Assembly (NCBI RefSeq): GCF_900115815.1
Contig: NZ_FOXV01000001.1
Coordinates: 491,393 to 555,392 of the forward strand
Direction: 5' to 3'
Length of the DNA: 64,000 nucleotides
Origin: Roseivivax halotolerans
Lineage (GTDB): Bacteria; Pseudomonadota; Alphaproteobacteria; Rhodobacterales; Rhodobacteraceae
In this document: piece after piece, positions 38,296-47,689 of the stretch
Position numbering within the stretch: position 1 is the first letter of the stretch
Layout: each line of letters opens with the position of its first letter
The notes under the pieces: model-generated
Databases searched by the model: none
What the model saw: only the letters and a program-made list of their open reading frames with translations
What the model was told of the DNA's origin: nothing
Made by a program: the position numbers and the translations under genes

Positions 38296-40125
38296 ATGAA
38301 CTCGCACAGCCCCAAGATCCGGCCCACAATCCGACAGCTTGACGACGCGGCCATCAATCGGATCGCGGCGGGCGAAGTTGTGGAACGCCCCGCTTCCGCG
38401 GTCAAGGAACTGGTCGAGAACGCCATTGATGCGGGCGCAACCCGGATCGGGATCGACATCGCGGATGGGGGCAAGACCCTCATACGGGTCAGTGACGATG
38501 GCTGCGGGATGACCCCCGAAGAGCTGCCGCTCGCGCTGTCGCGGCACGCCACCTCGAAGATCGACGGATCGGATCTCTTGGACATCCGCTCCTTCGGGTT
38601 CCGGGGCGAAGCGCTGCCTTCGCTCGGCGCGGTGGGGCGGCTGACGATCCAGAGCCGCGCGGAAGCGGCTGACGGGGCCGAACTCTCGGTCTCTGGCGGC
38701 ATCGCGGAGCCGGCGCGACCTTCCGCGCTGCGACCCGGCACGATCGTGACCTTGCGCGATCTCTTCTTCGCCACGCCCGCGCGTCTGAAGTTCCTGCGGA
38801 CCGACCGGGCCGAGGCTCAGGCGGTGGGCGAGGTCGTGCGCCGGCTTGCGATGGCAGAGCCCTCCGTCGGGTTCACCCTGCGCGATGTCTCGGGCGGCGG
38901 CGACGGGCGCGTGACCTTCCGCGCCGATCCGGTCACTGGCGATCTTTTCGAAGCATTGACCGGGCGGCTGTCCCAGATCATGGGACGCGACTTCACCGAG
39001 AACGCGATCCGCGTCGATGCCGAGCGCGAGGGCACGCGGATGACCGGTCTCGCTGCGCTGCCGACCTATTCGCGCGGCTCGGCCGTGGCGCAACATGTCT
39101 TCGTCAATGGCCGTCCTGTGAAAGACAAGCTGCTGATCGGCGCACTGCGCGGAGCCTATTCGGACTTTCTGTCGCGCGACCGGCATCCCGCTGTGGCGCT
39201 GTTCATCGATTGCGATCCGCGGCGCGTGGACGTGAACGTGCATCCGGCGAAATCCGAAGTCCGCTTCCGTGATCCCGGCCTCGTGGGCGGCTTGGTCGTG
39301 TCGGGGCTGAAACATGCTTTGGCAGAAGCCGGACACCGGGCGTCCTCGACCGTGGCGGGGGCTGCGCTCGGTGCGATGCGGCCAGAAATCGTCGGACCGC
39401 GCGTCTACCAGATGGACCGGCCCTCACCGCAGGCGCTGTCCTCGGCTCGGGCGGCTCAGGCCCCGGGTTTTGCCGAAATGGAGACCGCCTGGTCCGGCCG
39501 TGTGGAAGACACCACACCCGAAACGCCGGAAACCGATCCCGCCGTCCTGCCGCTCGGCGCGGCGCGCGGACAGGTCCACGAGAATTACATCATCGCTCAG
39601 ACTGAAACCGGCATGGTCATCGTCGATCAACACGCCGCGCATGAGCGCCTCGTCTACGAAAAGCTCAAACGTCAGATGGCGGAACGCGGCGTCGCGGCGC
39701 AAGCGCTTCTGATCCCCGAAGTGGTGGATCTCTCCGCCTCCGATTGCGCGCTTCTCCTCGAGGCCGCGGACGACCTGGCGCGCATGGGCCTCACGATCGA
39801 GCCATTCGGCGGCAGCGCCATCGCGATCCGCGAGACGCCCGCGATCCTTGGTGAGGTCAATGCAGAGGCCCTGATCCGAGACGTGCTCGATGAGCTGTCC
39901 GAAGGCGGCGGCTCGCGTCTTGTTCAGGACAAGCTCGAAGCGATCCTGAGTCGCGTAGCCTGTCACGGTTCGATCCGCTCGGGCCGCCGGATGCGCGCAG
40001 AAGAGATGAACGCGCTTTTGCGGGAGATGGAAGCCACGCCGCATTCGGGCCAATGCAACCACGGCCGGCCCACCTATATCGAGCTGGGGCTCGCGGATAT
40101 CGAAAAACTCTTCGGACGGGCCTGA
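38296..40125 (+). CDS. mutL: DNA mismatch repair protein MutL
   Basis: MutL links mismatch recognition to strand incision. The 609-residue protein has GHKL ATPase motifs ENAIDAGAT, DDGCGM and SFGFRGEALPSL. Its C-terminal domain has the endonuclease motif DQHAAHERLVYE and CNHGRPTYIEL, so it belongs to the nicking MutL type found where MutH is absent. Start MNSHSPKIRPTIRQLDD. Its TGA overlaps the rmuC ATG by one base. Confidence 0.97.
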   Translation: MNSHSPKIRPTIRQLDDAAINRIAAGEVVERPASAVKELVENAIDAGATRIGIDIADGGKTLIRVSDDGCGMTPEELPLALSRHATSKIDGSDLLDIRSFGFRGEALPSLGAVGRLTIQSRAEAADGAELSVSGGIAEPARPSALRPGTIVTLRDLFFATPARLKFLRTDRAEAQAVGEVVRRLAMAEPSVGFTLRDVSGGGDGRVTFRADPVTGDLFEALTGRLSQIMGRDFTENAIRVDAEREGTRMTGLAALPTYSRGSAVAQHVFVNGRPVKDKLLIGALRGAYSDFLSRDRHPAVALFIDCDPRRVDVNVHPAKSEVRFRDPGLVGGLVVSGLKHALAEAGHRASSTVAGAALGAMRPEIVGPRVYQMDRPSPQALSSARAAQAPGFAEMETAWSGRVEDTTPETPETDPAVLPLGAARGQVHENYIIAQTETGMVIVDQHAAHERLVYEKLKRQMAERGVAAQALLIPEVVDLSASDCALLLEAADDLARMGLTIEPFGGSAIAIRETPAILGEVNAEALIRDVLDELSEGGGSRLVQDKLEAILSRVACHGSIRSGRRMRAEEMNALLREMEATPHSGQCNHGRPTYIELGLADIEKLFGRA

Positions 40126-41357
40126 TGGACACTTTCCTCACCGATCTGCAAACGGGCGACCCTCTCGCGCTCGGCATCGCCACGGCGGTTGCTGTCGCCG
40201 TTTTGCTCGTGCTTCTGATGGTGCTCGCGATCCGTCGCGCCGGGCGCTCGGCGCGCGTGACCGAAGATCTGGCGCGGCATCTCTCGCGTCTCGGACAGGA
40301 CGTGCAGCAACTCGGGCAAGGGCAGACCCAGCTTGCCGGCAGCTTGCAGACCGTCTCCGAAACGGCGAGCCACGCGCAGATGCAGGTGTTGCAGACGATG
40401 GAGAGCCGGCTTGCAGAAGTGCAGCGGCAGATGGCCGACCGTCTGGCCGATAGTCAGCTCAAGCAGGCGCGCTCGATGTCCGACATGCAGGAGAAGATGG
40501 GCGAGGTGCTGAACGGACAGGCGACCAAGACCGCGTCCTCGCTCACTCAATTGCAGGAACGGCTCGCGACCATCGACAAGGCGCAGGAGAATATCACCAA
40601 GCTCTCGGGTGACGTTCTGTCCTTGCAGGACATCCTGTCGAACAAGCAGACGCGTGGAGCGTTCGGAGAGATCCAGCTGACCGATATCGTCGGCAAGGCG
40701 CTGCCCTCGGACAGCTACACGCTGCAGGCGACGCTCTCGAACGGCAAGCGCGCCGATTGTCTGATCCACCTGCCGAACCCGCCGGGGCCGATCGCGATCG
40801 ACTCCAAATTCCCGCTGGAGGCCTACGAGGCGCTCCGCCGCGCCGAGACGCAGGAGCAAGCGACGCGCGCGGCGCAAGCGCTGCGGCTGGCAGTGCGAAA
40901 GCATATCCGCGACATTGCCGAACGCTACATCATCGAAGGCGAGACTGCCGAGGGCGCGATCATGTTCCTGCCATCTGAAGCGGTCTACGCGGAGCTGCAC
41001 GCCAATTTCCCCGATACCGTCCGCGAAGGCTTTGCCGCGCGGGTCTGGATCGTCTCGCCCACGACCTGCATGGCGACGCTGAACACGATGCGCGCCATCC
41101 TCAAGGACGCGCGGATGCGCGAGCAGGCGGGGGCGATCCGCAAGGAGCTTTCGCTGCTTTACACCGATGTCGACCGCCTTGGCACCCGGGTCGAGAACCT
41201 CGACCGGCATTTCGGGCAGGCCTCGAAAGACATTGCCGAAATCAAGATCTCGGCCGACAAGGCGGGCCGGCGCGCGAAGCGGCTCGACAATTTCGACTTC
41301 GAGGAGTTGGCCGAAAGCGCCGAGCCGCGTGTCCTCGAGCTGAAAGACGGCCACTAA
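40125..41357 (+). CDS. rmuC: DNA recombination protein RmuC
   Basis: The 410-residue protein has an N-terminal membrane helix (about residues 16-37), a coiled-coil-rich region to about 150, and the RmuC nuclease-like domain with KQTRGAFGEIQL, IAIDSKFPLEAYE and WIVSPTTCMATLNTMRAILKD (cited by position only beyond 20 residues: about residues 306-326). RmuC limits inversions between repeats. Its ATG overlaps the mutL stop, forming a mutL-rmuC repair operon. Confidence 0.93.
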   Translation: MDTFLTDLQTGDPLALGIATAVAVAVLLVLLMVLAIRRAGRSARVTEDLARHLSRLGQDVQQLGQGQTQLAGSLQTVSETASHAQMQVLQTMESRLAEVQRQMADRLADSQLKQARSMSDMQEKMGEVLNGQATKTASSLTQLQERLATIDKAQENITKLSGDVLSLQDILSNKQTRGAFGEIQLTDIVGKALPSDSYTLQATLSNGKRADCLIHLPNPPGPIAIDSKFPLEAYEALRRAETQEQATRAAQALRLAVRKHIRDIAERYIIEGETAEGAIMFLPSEAVYAELHANFPDTVREGFAARVWIVSPTTCMATLNTMRAILKDARMREQAGAIRKELSLLYTDVDRLGTRVENLDRHFGQASKDIAEIKISADKAGRRAKRLDNFDFEELAESAEPRVLELKDGH

Positions 41358-41766
41358 CGCCGGAAATTGGCGGAATCCTCCTGAAAAGGTTGCAAGATCG
41401 TCCGGGCCGTGGTGCGCTTCTCTTGAAGTGAGCGGTAACGGAGACACCATGTATCCGGAACCAATCATCGGGCACCGAGGTTTTTCGGTGCATCCGCGAA
41501 CAGCCCCAAGGGCGGCGCGACAGGGAGGATGGCGATTTGCGAGACGTGCAGCCGCGTCATTGCGCGTTTTTGTTCAACGATGAACTAAAGCGGCATGCCC
41601 TGAACGCATATCAAACTTGCGTCTCTCCGCGTATCCATGAAAATTCTGCAATGCTACATCCGGCGCTGACTATGCCGCAGCGTCAAATCGCGTCCGACAT
41701 TAATTTTTCGCTTAGCGTTAAGCGAAACCATGACGACGCAGCCGCGCTCGATGAGGGAGATGCCAG
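41358..41766. other. Long leader/promoter region of the pyruvate dehydrogenase operon
   Basis: These 409 bases hold no established gene. They include a hairpin GCACCGA-N6-TCGGTGC around 41470-41490 and a 44-codon frame from ATG 41449 to 41583, preceded by GGAG at 6 bases; it encodes an Arg-rich peptide of no known family. A perfect dyad lies just before aceE. A GAGGGAG at about 41753-41759 is the aceE ribosome binding site. Confidence 0.5.
41706..41727. promoter_or_regulatory. Perfect dyad upstream of aceE, probable operator
   Basis: TTTCGCTTA (41706-41714) and TAAGCGAAA (41719-41727) are perfect complements with a 4-base spacer, ending 39 bases before the aceE ATG. This suits binding of a dimeric repressor or activator of the PDH operon. 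No regulator gene lies beside it. Confidence 0.6.
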
Positions 41767-44418
41767 ATGAAAGATACCCCGAACGATATCGATCCTGTCG
41801 AATCGAAGGAATGGCAGGAGGCGATCGAAGACGTCATCCAGCGCGACGGCCCGAACAGGGCGCATTTTCTCCTAGACAAGGCCGTCAGCCAAGCTCGTGC
41901 CGCCGGCGCCAACCTCCCCTTCACGGCGACCACGCCGTATCAGAACACCATCTCCCCCGATGACGAGATCGATGTTCCGGGCGATATGGAAATGGAGTGG
42001 CGCATTCGGACCATCAATCGCTGGAACGCGATGGCGACGGTCGTGCGCGCCAACAAGGAGAAGGACGGGATCGGCGGTCATATCGCCTCCTTCGCCTCCT
42101 CGGCCGCGCTCTACGACGTCGGCCTGAACCATTTCTGGCGCGCGAAATCGACGATGCATGGCGGCGATCTGGTCTTCTTCCAGGGCCACGTGATCCCAGG
42201 CATCTACGCGCGATCCTTCATGGAAGGGCGTCTGTCCGAGGAGGATCTGAAATCCTTCCGCTCCGAAGTGGATGGTGGTCTGTCCTCCTATCCCCACCCC
42301 TGGCTGATGCCGGATTACTGGCAGTTCCCCACCGTCTCGATGGGGCTTGGGCCGATGATGGCGGTCTACCAGGCGCGCTTCATGAAATACCTGCACAATC
42401 GCGGCCTCATCGACATGGGCGACCGCAAGGTCTGGGCCTTCCTTGGTGATGGCGAGATGGACGAGCCCGAAAGCCTCGGCGCGATCTCCATCGCGGCGCG
42501 GGAAGGCCTCGACAACCTGATCTTTGTCATCAACTGCAACCTGCAGCGGCTCGACGGTCCGGTGCGCGGCAATTCCAAGATCGTGCAGGAACTCGAGGGC
42601 AATTTCCGCGGCGCGGGCTGGCAGGTGCTCAAGCTCCTCTGGGGCCGCGGCTGGGACGAGCTTCTGGAGCGCGACACCTCCGGCAAGCTGCGCCAGCTCA
42701 TGGACGAGACGATCGACGGCGATTACCAGACCTTCAAATCGAAGGACGGTGCCTATATCCGCGAGCATTTCTTCGGCAAGTATCCCGAGACGGCCGAGCT
42801 TGTGAAGGACTGGACCGACGACGAGATCTGGGGCCTGCGCCGGGGCGGGCACGACATCAAGAAGGTGTATAACGCCTATCACCGCGCGACCCATACCGAG
42901 GGGCAGCCGACCTGTATCCTCGTGAAGACCGTGAAGGGCTACGGCATGGGCACGGCGGGCGAGGGCATGAACATCGCCCACCAGTCCAAGAAGATGCAGG
43001 TCGATCAGCTGAAAGCGATGCGCGACCGCTTCCGCATTCCGATCGAGGACAACGACCTCGAGAAGGTGCCGTTCGTTACGCTGAACAACGCGCAGAAGAG
43101 CTACCTTGCTGATCGCCGCAAGGAACTTGGCGGCGAGTTCCCCAAGCGCAGCGCGGACGCACCGAAGCTCGAGGTGCCCGGTCTCGACAAGTTCAAGAAG
43201 GAACTCCAGTCATCGGGCGACCGCGAATTCTCGTCGACGATGGCCTTCGTGCGGATCATGACGACGCTCCTGCGCGACAAGGAGATCGGCAAGTACGTCG
43301 TGCCCATCGTGCCGGATGAGAGCCGTACTTTCGGGATGGAAGGGCTGTTCCGGTCCGTCGGCATCTACAACCCCCTGGGGCAGAACTACACGCCGCAAGA
43401 CGCCGACCAGATGGCTTATTACAAGGAGAGCAAGGACGGCCAGGTGCTTCAGGAAGGCATCAACGAGGCCGGCGCCATGTCCGACTGGATCGCGGCGGCG
43501 ACCGCCTATTCCACGCACGGCGTGCCGATGATCCCGTTCTACATCTTCTACTCGATGTTCGGCTTCCAGCGGATCGGTGACTTCGCCTGGGCCGCAGGCG
43601 ACAGCCGTGCGCGGGGCTTCATGCTGGGCGGCACGGCGGGCAGGACCACGCTCAACGGTGAGGGACTCCAGCACGAGGACGGGCACAGCCACATCCTCGC
43701 CAGCACCGTTCCGAACTGCATCTCCTACGATCCGACCTTCTCCTACGAGGTGGCGGTGATCGTGCAGAACGGGCTCCAGCGCATGTACGCGGACCAGGAG
43801 GATGTCTACTACTACATCACCCTGATGAACGAGAATTACGCCCATCCCGAAATGCCGACGGGCGCGGAAGAAGGGATCATCAAGGGTCTTTACCGGATGC
43901 AGAAGACCTCGCGCCCGGGCAAGAAGCACGTGAACCTCATGGGCTCCGGAACGATCCTCATCCAGGCGATCCGAGCGGCGGAGATGCTGAAGGAAGACTT
44001 CGGCGTCAGCTCCGACATCTGGTCGGCGACCTCGTTCAACGAGCTTGCGCGCGACGGTCAGGATGCGATGCGCCATAACCGGCTGAACCCGCTCGGCGAG
44101 GAGCGCGTGCCTTATGTCACGCAACTGCTCGACGGCGTGAAGGGCCCGGTCATCGCGGCCACGGACTACATGAAGAACTTCGCCGAGCAGATCCGCGCTT
44201 TCGTTCCCCAGCGTTACACGGTGCTTGGAACCGACGGGTTCGGGCGCTCGGACAGCCGCGAGAACCTGCGCCGCTTCTTCGAGGTCGACGCCAACCATAT
44301 CGCGGCGGCCGCGATGGCCGATCTCTACCGCGACGGCGCGGTGAGCGAGAAAGACCTTCAGAAGGCGCTCGACAAATACAACATCGACGGCGGCAAGCCG
44401 AACCCGCGCCTGAGCTGA
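41767..44418 (+). CDS. aceE: Pyruvate dehydrogenase E1 component (homodimeric)
   Basis: AceE decarboxylates pyruvate with thiamine diphosphate and acetylates the lipoyl arm of E2. The 883-residue single-chain E1 is the homodimeric type. Landmarks include FLGDGEMDEPESLG (ThDP region), NCNLQRLDGPVRGNSKI, PTCILVKTVKGYGMG, and EGLQHEDGHSHILAST. It is first in aceE-aceF-lpdA. Many alphaproteobacteria use the two-chain PdhAB instead, so the single-chain form is worth noting. Confidence 0.97.
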   Translation: MKDTPNDIDPVESKEWQEAIEDVIQRDGPNRAHFLLDKAVSQARAAGANLPFTATTPYQNTISPDDEIDVPGDMEMEWRIRTINRWNAMATVVRANKEKDGIGGHIASFASSAALYDVGLNHFWRAKSTMHGGDLVFFQGHVIPGIYARSFMEGRLSEEDLKSFRSEVDGGLSSYPHPWLMPDYWQFPTVSMGLGPMMAVYQARFMKYLHNRGLIDMGDRKVWAFLGDGEMDEPESLGAISIAAREGLDNLIFVINCNLQRLDGPVRGNSKIVQELEGNFRGAGWQVLKLLWGRGWDELLERDTSGKLRQLMDETIDGDYQTFKSKDGAYIREHFFGKYPETAELVKDWTDDEIWGLRRGGHDIKKVYNAYHRATHTEGQPTCILVKTVKGYGMGTAGEGMNIAHQSKKMQVDQLKAMRDRFRIPIEDNDLEKVPFVTLNNAQKSYLADRRKELGGEFPKRSADAPKLEVPGLDKFKKELQSSGDREFSSTMAFVRIMTTLLRDKEIGKYVVPIVPDESRTFGMEGLFRSVGIYNPLGQNYTPQDADQMAYYKESKDGQVLQEGINEAGAMSDWIAAATAYSTHGVPMIPFYIFYSMFGFQRIGDFAWAAGDSRARGFMLGGTAGRTTLNGEGLQHEDGHSHILASTVPNCISYDPTFSYEVAVIVQNGLQRMYADQEDVYYYITLMNENYAHPEMPTGAEEGIIKGLYRMQKTSRPGKKHVNLMGSGTILIQAIRAAEMLKEDFGVSSDIWSATSFNELARDGQDAMRHNRLNPLGEERVPYVTQLLDGVKGPVIAATDYMKNFAEQIRAFVPQRYTVLGTDGFGRSDSRENLRRFFEVDANHIAAAAMADLYRDGAVSEKDLQKALDKYNIDGGKPNPRLS

Positions 44419-44443
44419 CACGCGGAACGAGGAGACAGACGAC

Positions 44444-45727
44444 ATGACGACCGAAGTGAAAGTTCCCGATATCGGCGATTTCTCCGATGTGCCGGTAATC
44501 ACGGTTCTCGTAAGCGTGGGCGATACGATCTCGGAGGAAGATCCGCTGATCGAGCTTGAAAGCGACAAGGCGACGATGGAAGTGCCGTCCTCGCATGGCG
44601 GCACGGTGAAGGAGATCAAGATCTCCGAAGGCGACAACGTCAACGAAGGCGACGTGATCCTCATCATCGAGGAAGCGTCGGGCGGCTCGGACGAGGGATC
44701 GAACGGGTCCGAAGAAAAGGCTGCGCCCAAGGAGGAACCCAAGAAAGAGGAGCCCAAGGCCGAGGAAGCCCCGAAAGCGGCGGAGGCTCCCGCGCCCGTG
44801 ACCGACAAGGGTTTCGGCAAGGTTCATGCCTCGCCTTCCGTCCGGGCCTTCGCCCGCCGGGTCGAGATCGACCTAGCATCGGTGAACGGCACTGGCCGAA
44901 AGGGCCGGATTCTGCGCGAGGATGTCGAGAAGGCGCTCGCCTCCCGTTCCACGCCCGCCGCATCGGGCGGCGCGCAGGCGCAGGGCGGAATGGGCATTCC
45001 GCCGATCCCGCCGGTCGACTTCTCCAAGTTCGGCCCGGTCGAGGATGTGGAGATGTCCCGGATCAAGAAGCTGTCGGGCCCCGCGCTTCACCGCTCCTGG
45101 CTCAACATCCCGCATGTGACCAACAACGAAGAAGCCGACATCACCGAGCTCGACAAATACCGCAAGGAGCTCGACACCGAAGCGAAGGAGCAGGGCTACC
45201 GCGTCACGCTTCTGTCGTTCATCATCAAGGCCAGCGTCGGCGCGCTGAAAAAGCATTGGGAGTTCAACTCCTCGATCCATCCCGACGGCGACAAGCTGAT
45301 CCGCAAGCACTTCTACAATATCGGCTTCGCGGCGGACACGCCGAACGGCCTCGTCGTGCCGGTTCTGAAGGATGCGGACCGCAAGGGCATCGTCGAGATC
45401 TCGAAGGAGCTTGGCGATCTGTCCGCGGCAGCGCGCGACGGCAAGCTCAAGGGCGACCAGATGCAGGGCGCGACCTTCACGATCTCGTCCCTCGGCGGGA
45501 TCGGGGGCACCGATTTCACGCCGATCGTCAACGCGCCCGAAGTGGCGATCCTGGGGCTGTCACGCTCCAAGATGGCGCCGGTCTGGGACGGGGAGCAATT
45601 CGTGCCCCGCAACATGCTGCCGCTGTCGCTGTCCTACGATCACCGGGCTATCGACGGTGCGCTCGCCGCGCGGTTCAACGCGCATCTGAAATACCTTCTG
45701 GCCGATCCGCGCCGGATCATGCTGTAA
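44444..45727 (+). CDS. aceF: Dihydrolipoamide acetyltransferase (PDH E2)
   Basis: The 427-residue E2 has one N-terminal lipoyl domain (ESDKATMEVPSS with the lipoyl Lys), an acidic Ala/Pro/Lys linker, a peripheral-subunit-binding domain (ASPSVRAFARRV ... GTGRKGRILREDV), and the catalytic acyltransferase core ending in SLSYDHRAIDGALAARF, with the HxxxD active site. It lies 25 bases after aceE. The lipoyl region shares a perfect 63-bp DNA repeat with lpdA downstream. Confidence 0.97.
   Translation: MTTEVKVPDIGDFSDVPVITVLVSVGDTISEEDPLIELESDKATMEVPSSHGGTVKEIKISEGDNVNEGDVILIIEEASGGSDEGSNGSEEKAAPKEEPKKEEPKAEEAPKAAEAPAPVTDKGFGKVHASPSVRAFARRVEIDLASVNGTGRKGRILREDVEKALASRSTPAASGGAQAQGGMGIPPIPPVDFSKFGPVEDVEMSRIKKLSGPALHRSWLNIPHVTNNEEADITELDKYRKELDTEAKEQGYRVTLLSFIIKASVGALKKHWEFNSSIHPDGDKLIRKHFYNIGFAADTPNGLVVPVLKDADRKGIVEISKELGDLSAAARDGKLKGDQMQGATFTISSLGGIGGTDFTPIVNAPEVAILGLSRSKMAPVWDGEQFVPRNMLPLSLSYDHRAIDGALAARFNAHLKYLLADPRRIML
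44535..44597 (+). repeat. 63-bp perfect direct repeat, copy 1 (in aceF)
   Basis: This stretch encodes the lipoyl-Lys loop and is identical base for base to 45831-45893 in lpdA. Flanks diverge at once on both sides. Confidence 0.9.
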
Positions 45728-45745
45728 GCGAGAGGCCCGAACCCC

Positions 45746-47536
45746 ATGGATATCAAGGTTCCCGATATAGGCGACTTCTCCGACGTGCCCGTCATCACCG
45801 TTCTGGTGAGCGTCGGGGACACCGTCGAAAAGGAAGATCCGCTGATCGAGCTTGAAAGCGACAAGGCGACGATGGAAGTGCCGTCCTCGCATGCCGGCAA
45901 GATCACGGAAATCAAGGTGGCGGAGGGCGATACCGTCTCCGAAGGCGACGTGATCATGGTGATCGAGGCCGCCGACGCGGATGCGGCCGAAGACAAAGCG
46001 GACGACGCCAAGGGCCAGGGCGGCCAGCAGGGCGGCGGCTATGGCGATCGGGGCGCGGATGCGCGCGCTGCGCCGGAAAAGGTCGAACCCGCCGGCTCTG
46101 CCTCGGGCCAAGGCGACAAGCACGCGGAAGTCGTGGTGCTGGGCTCCGGCCCCGGCGGCTACAGTGCGGCGTTCCGCGCCGCTGATCTCGGCAAGAAGGT
46201 CATCCTGATCGAGCGCTATCCCTCGCTGGGTGGTGTCTGCCTGAACGTGGGCTGCATTCCTTCCAAGGCTCTTTTGCACGTTGCCAAGGTCATCACCGAG
46301 GCGGACGAGATGGGCAGCCACGGTGTCAGCTTCGGCAAGCCCAAGATCGATCTCGACGAGCTGCGGTCCTTCAAGGACGGCGTCGTGCAACAGCTGACAG
46401 GCGGACTCGAGGGGCTCTCCAAGGGCCGAAAGGTCGAGGTCGTGCGCGGCTTCGGTAAGTTCACCGGCCCCAACATGATCGCGGTCGAGGGGGATGACGG
46501 GACGACGAACGTCTCGTTCGATCAATGCATCATCGCGGCAGGCTCGGAGCCTGTGGAACTGCCCTTCATTCCCCATGACGACGACCGGGTGATCGATTCC
46601 ACCGGCGCGCTGGAGCTCAAGGACATTCCGAAGCGGATGCTGATCCTCGGTGGCGGCATCATCGGTCTCGAGATGGCCTGTGTCTATGACGCGCTCGGCA
46701 GCCAGATCACCGTCGTGGAACTGATGGACCAGATCATCCCCGGCGCGGACAAGGATCTCGTCAAGCCGCTGATGACCCGGATCAAGGGCCGCTACGAGAA
46801 CATCCATCTCAAGACCAAGGTGACGAATGTCGAGGCGCTGAAAAAAGGACTCAAGGTCACGTTCGAGGACGACAAGGGCGAGAGCTTCACCGATACCTTC
46901 GACAAGGTGCTGGTCGCGGTCGGGCGCAAGCCCAACGGCAAGCTCATCGACGCCGAGAAGGCCGGGGTGAAGGTGGACGAGCGCGGCTTCATTGCCGTGG
47001 ACGAGTTCCAGCGCACCGGCCAGAGCCACATCTTCGCCATCGGCGACGTGGTCGGCCAGCCGATGCTGGCGCACAAGGCCGTGCACGAAGGCAAGGTCGC
47101 GGCCGAGGTCGCCTCGGGCGAAAAGCGTGCCTTCGATGCCCGCGTGATTCCCTCCGTCGCCTATACCGATCCCGAAGTCGCCTGGTGCGGCCTCACCGAG
47201 ACGCAGGCGAAGGAGCAGGGCATCAAGGTCGAGAAGGGCGTGTTCCCCTGGGCGGCGTCAGGGCGGTCTCTGTCCAACGGACGCTCCGAGGGCATGACCA
47301 AGCTTCTCTTCGATCCCGAGGATGACCGCGTGATCGGCGCGGCGATCGTCGGGACCAATGCGGGCGATCTCATCTCCGAAGTGGCTCTGGCCATCGAGAT
47401 GGGCGCCGATGCGGTCGATCTCGGGCACACGATCCACCCGCACCCAACGCTGTCGGAAACAGTGAACTTCGCCGCGGAGATGTTCGAAGGAACGATCACA
47501 GACCTGATGCCGCCCAAGAAGAAAAAGGCGTCCTGA
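45746..47536 (+). CDS. lpdA: Dihydrolipoamide dehydrogenase (PDH E3) with an N-terminal lipoyl domain
   Basis: The 596-residue protein is longer than a usual E3 because it begins with a lipoyl domain (residues 1-80, ESDKATMEVPSS) and an Ala/Gly/Asp-rich linker. The flavoprotein then shows VVLGSGPGGYSAAFRA, the redox disulfide GGVCLNVGCIPSKALLH, NAD-binding LILGGGIIGLEMA, and the dimer-interface HTIHPHPTLSE. It reoxidises the lipoyl arms of E2 using NAD. It follows aceF by 18 bases. Confidence 0.97.
   Translation: MDIKVPDIGDFSDVPVITVLVSVGDTVEKEDPLIELESDKATMEVPSSHAGKITEIKVAEGDTVSEGDVIMVIEAADADAAEDKADDAKGQGGQQGGGYGDRGADARAAPEKVEPAGSASGQGDKHAEVVVLGSGPGGYSAAFRAADLGKKVILIERYPSLGGVCLNVGCIPSKALLHVAKVITEADEMGSHGVSFGKPKIDLDELRSFKDGVVQQLTGGLEGLSKGRKVEVVRGFGKFTGPNMIAVEGDDGTTNVSFDQCIIAAGSEPVELPFIPHDDDRVIDSTGALELKDIPKRMLILGGGIIGLEMACVYDALGSQITVVELMDQIIPGADKDLVKPLMTRIKGRYENIHLKTKVTNVEALKKGLKVTFEDDKGESFTDTFDKVLVAVGRKPNGKLIDAEKAGVKVDERGFIAVDEFQRTGQSHIFAIGDVVGQPMLAHKAVHEGKVAAEVASGEKRAFDARVIPSVAYTDPEVAWCGLTETQAKEQGIKVEKGVFPWAASGRSLSNGRSEGMTKLLFDPEDDRVIGAAIVGTNAGDLISEVALAIEMGADAVDLGHTIHPHPTLSETVNFAAEMFEGTITDLMPPKKKKAS
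45831..45893 (+). repeat. 63-bp perfect direct repeat, copy 2 (in lpdA)
   Basis: Identical to 44535-44597 in aceF, lying 1.3 kb away in the same orientation and reading frame. Confidence 0.9.
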
Positions 47537-47545
47537 TCCAGCGGT

Positions 47546-47603
47546 CCCGCGCGCATCTGCGCGCGGGTCATCTTGACCAAAGGCCCCGCGTTGCGGGGCC
47601 TTT
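47546..47603 (+). terminator. Two tandem hairpins ending the PDH operon
   Basis: First hairpin: CCCGCGCGC/GCGCGCGGG (47546-47567, 4-base loop). Second: AAAGGCCCCGC/GCGGGGCCTTT (47579-47603, 3-base loop). The second, with its own terminal T residues, is the likely terminator. Confidence 0.75.
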
Positions 47604-47689
47604 GCCGTTTCAGGGGCGTGGCCCCTCTTGGCAGCAAGCTGCCAATTCACCCCACGGTATTTGGGCCAACCCAAGAATGAAGAGCGGAA

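Noticed and set aside
41449..41583. 44-codon Arg-rich frame in the aceE leader as a definite gene
   Set aside because: Good ribosome binding site but no family or composition support; kept only as a possible leader peptide.
43210..44820. 536-codon frame antisense to aceE/aceF
   Set aside because: Composition shadow; the plus-strand genes are fully conserved.
44535..45893. 63-bp repeats as ends of a mobile element
   Set aside because: Both copies are coding lipoyl loops in frame; there is no transposase or target duplication.
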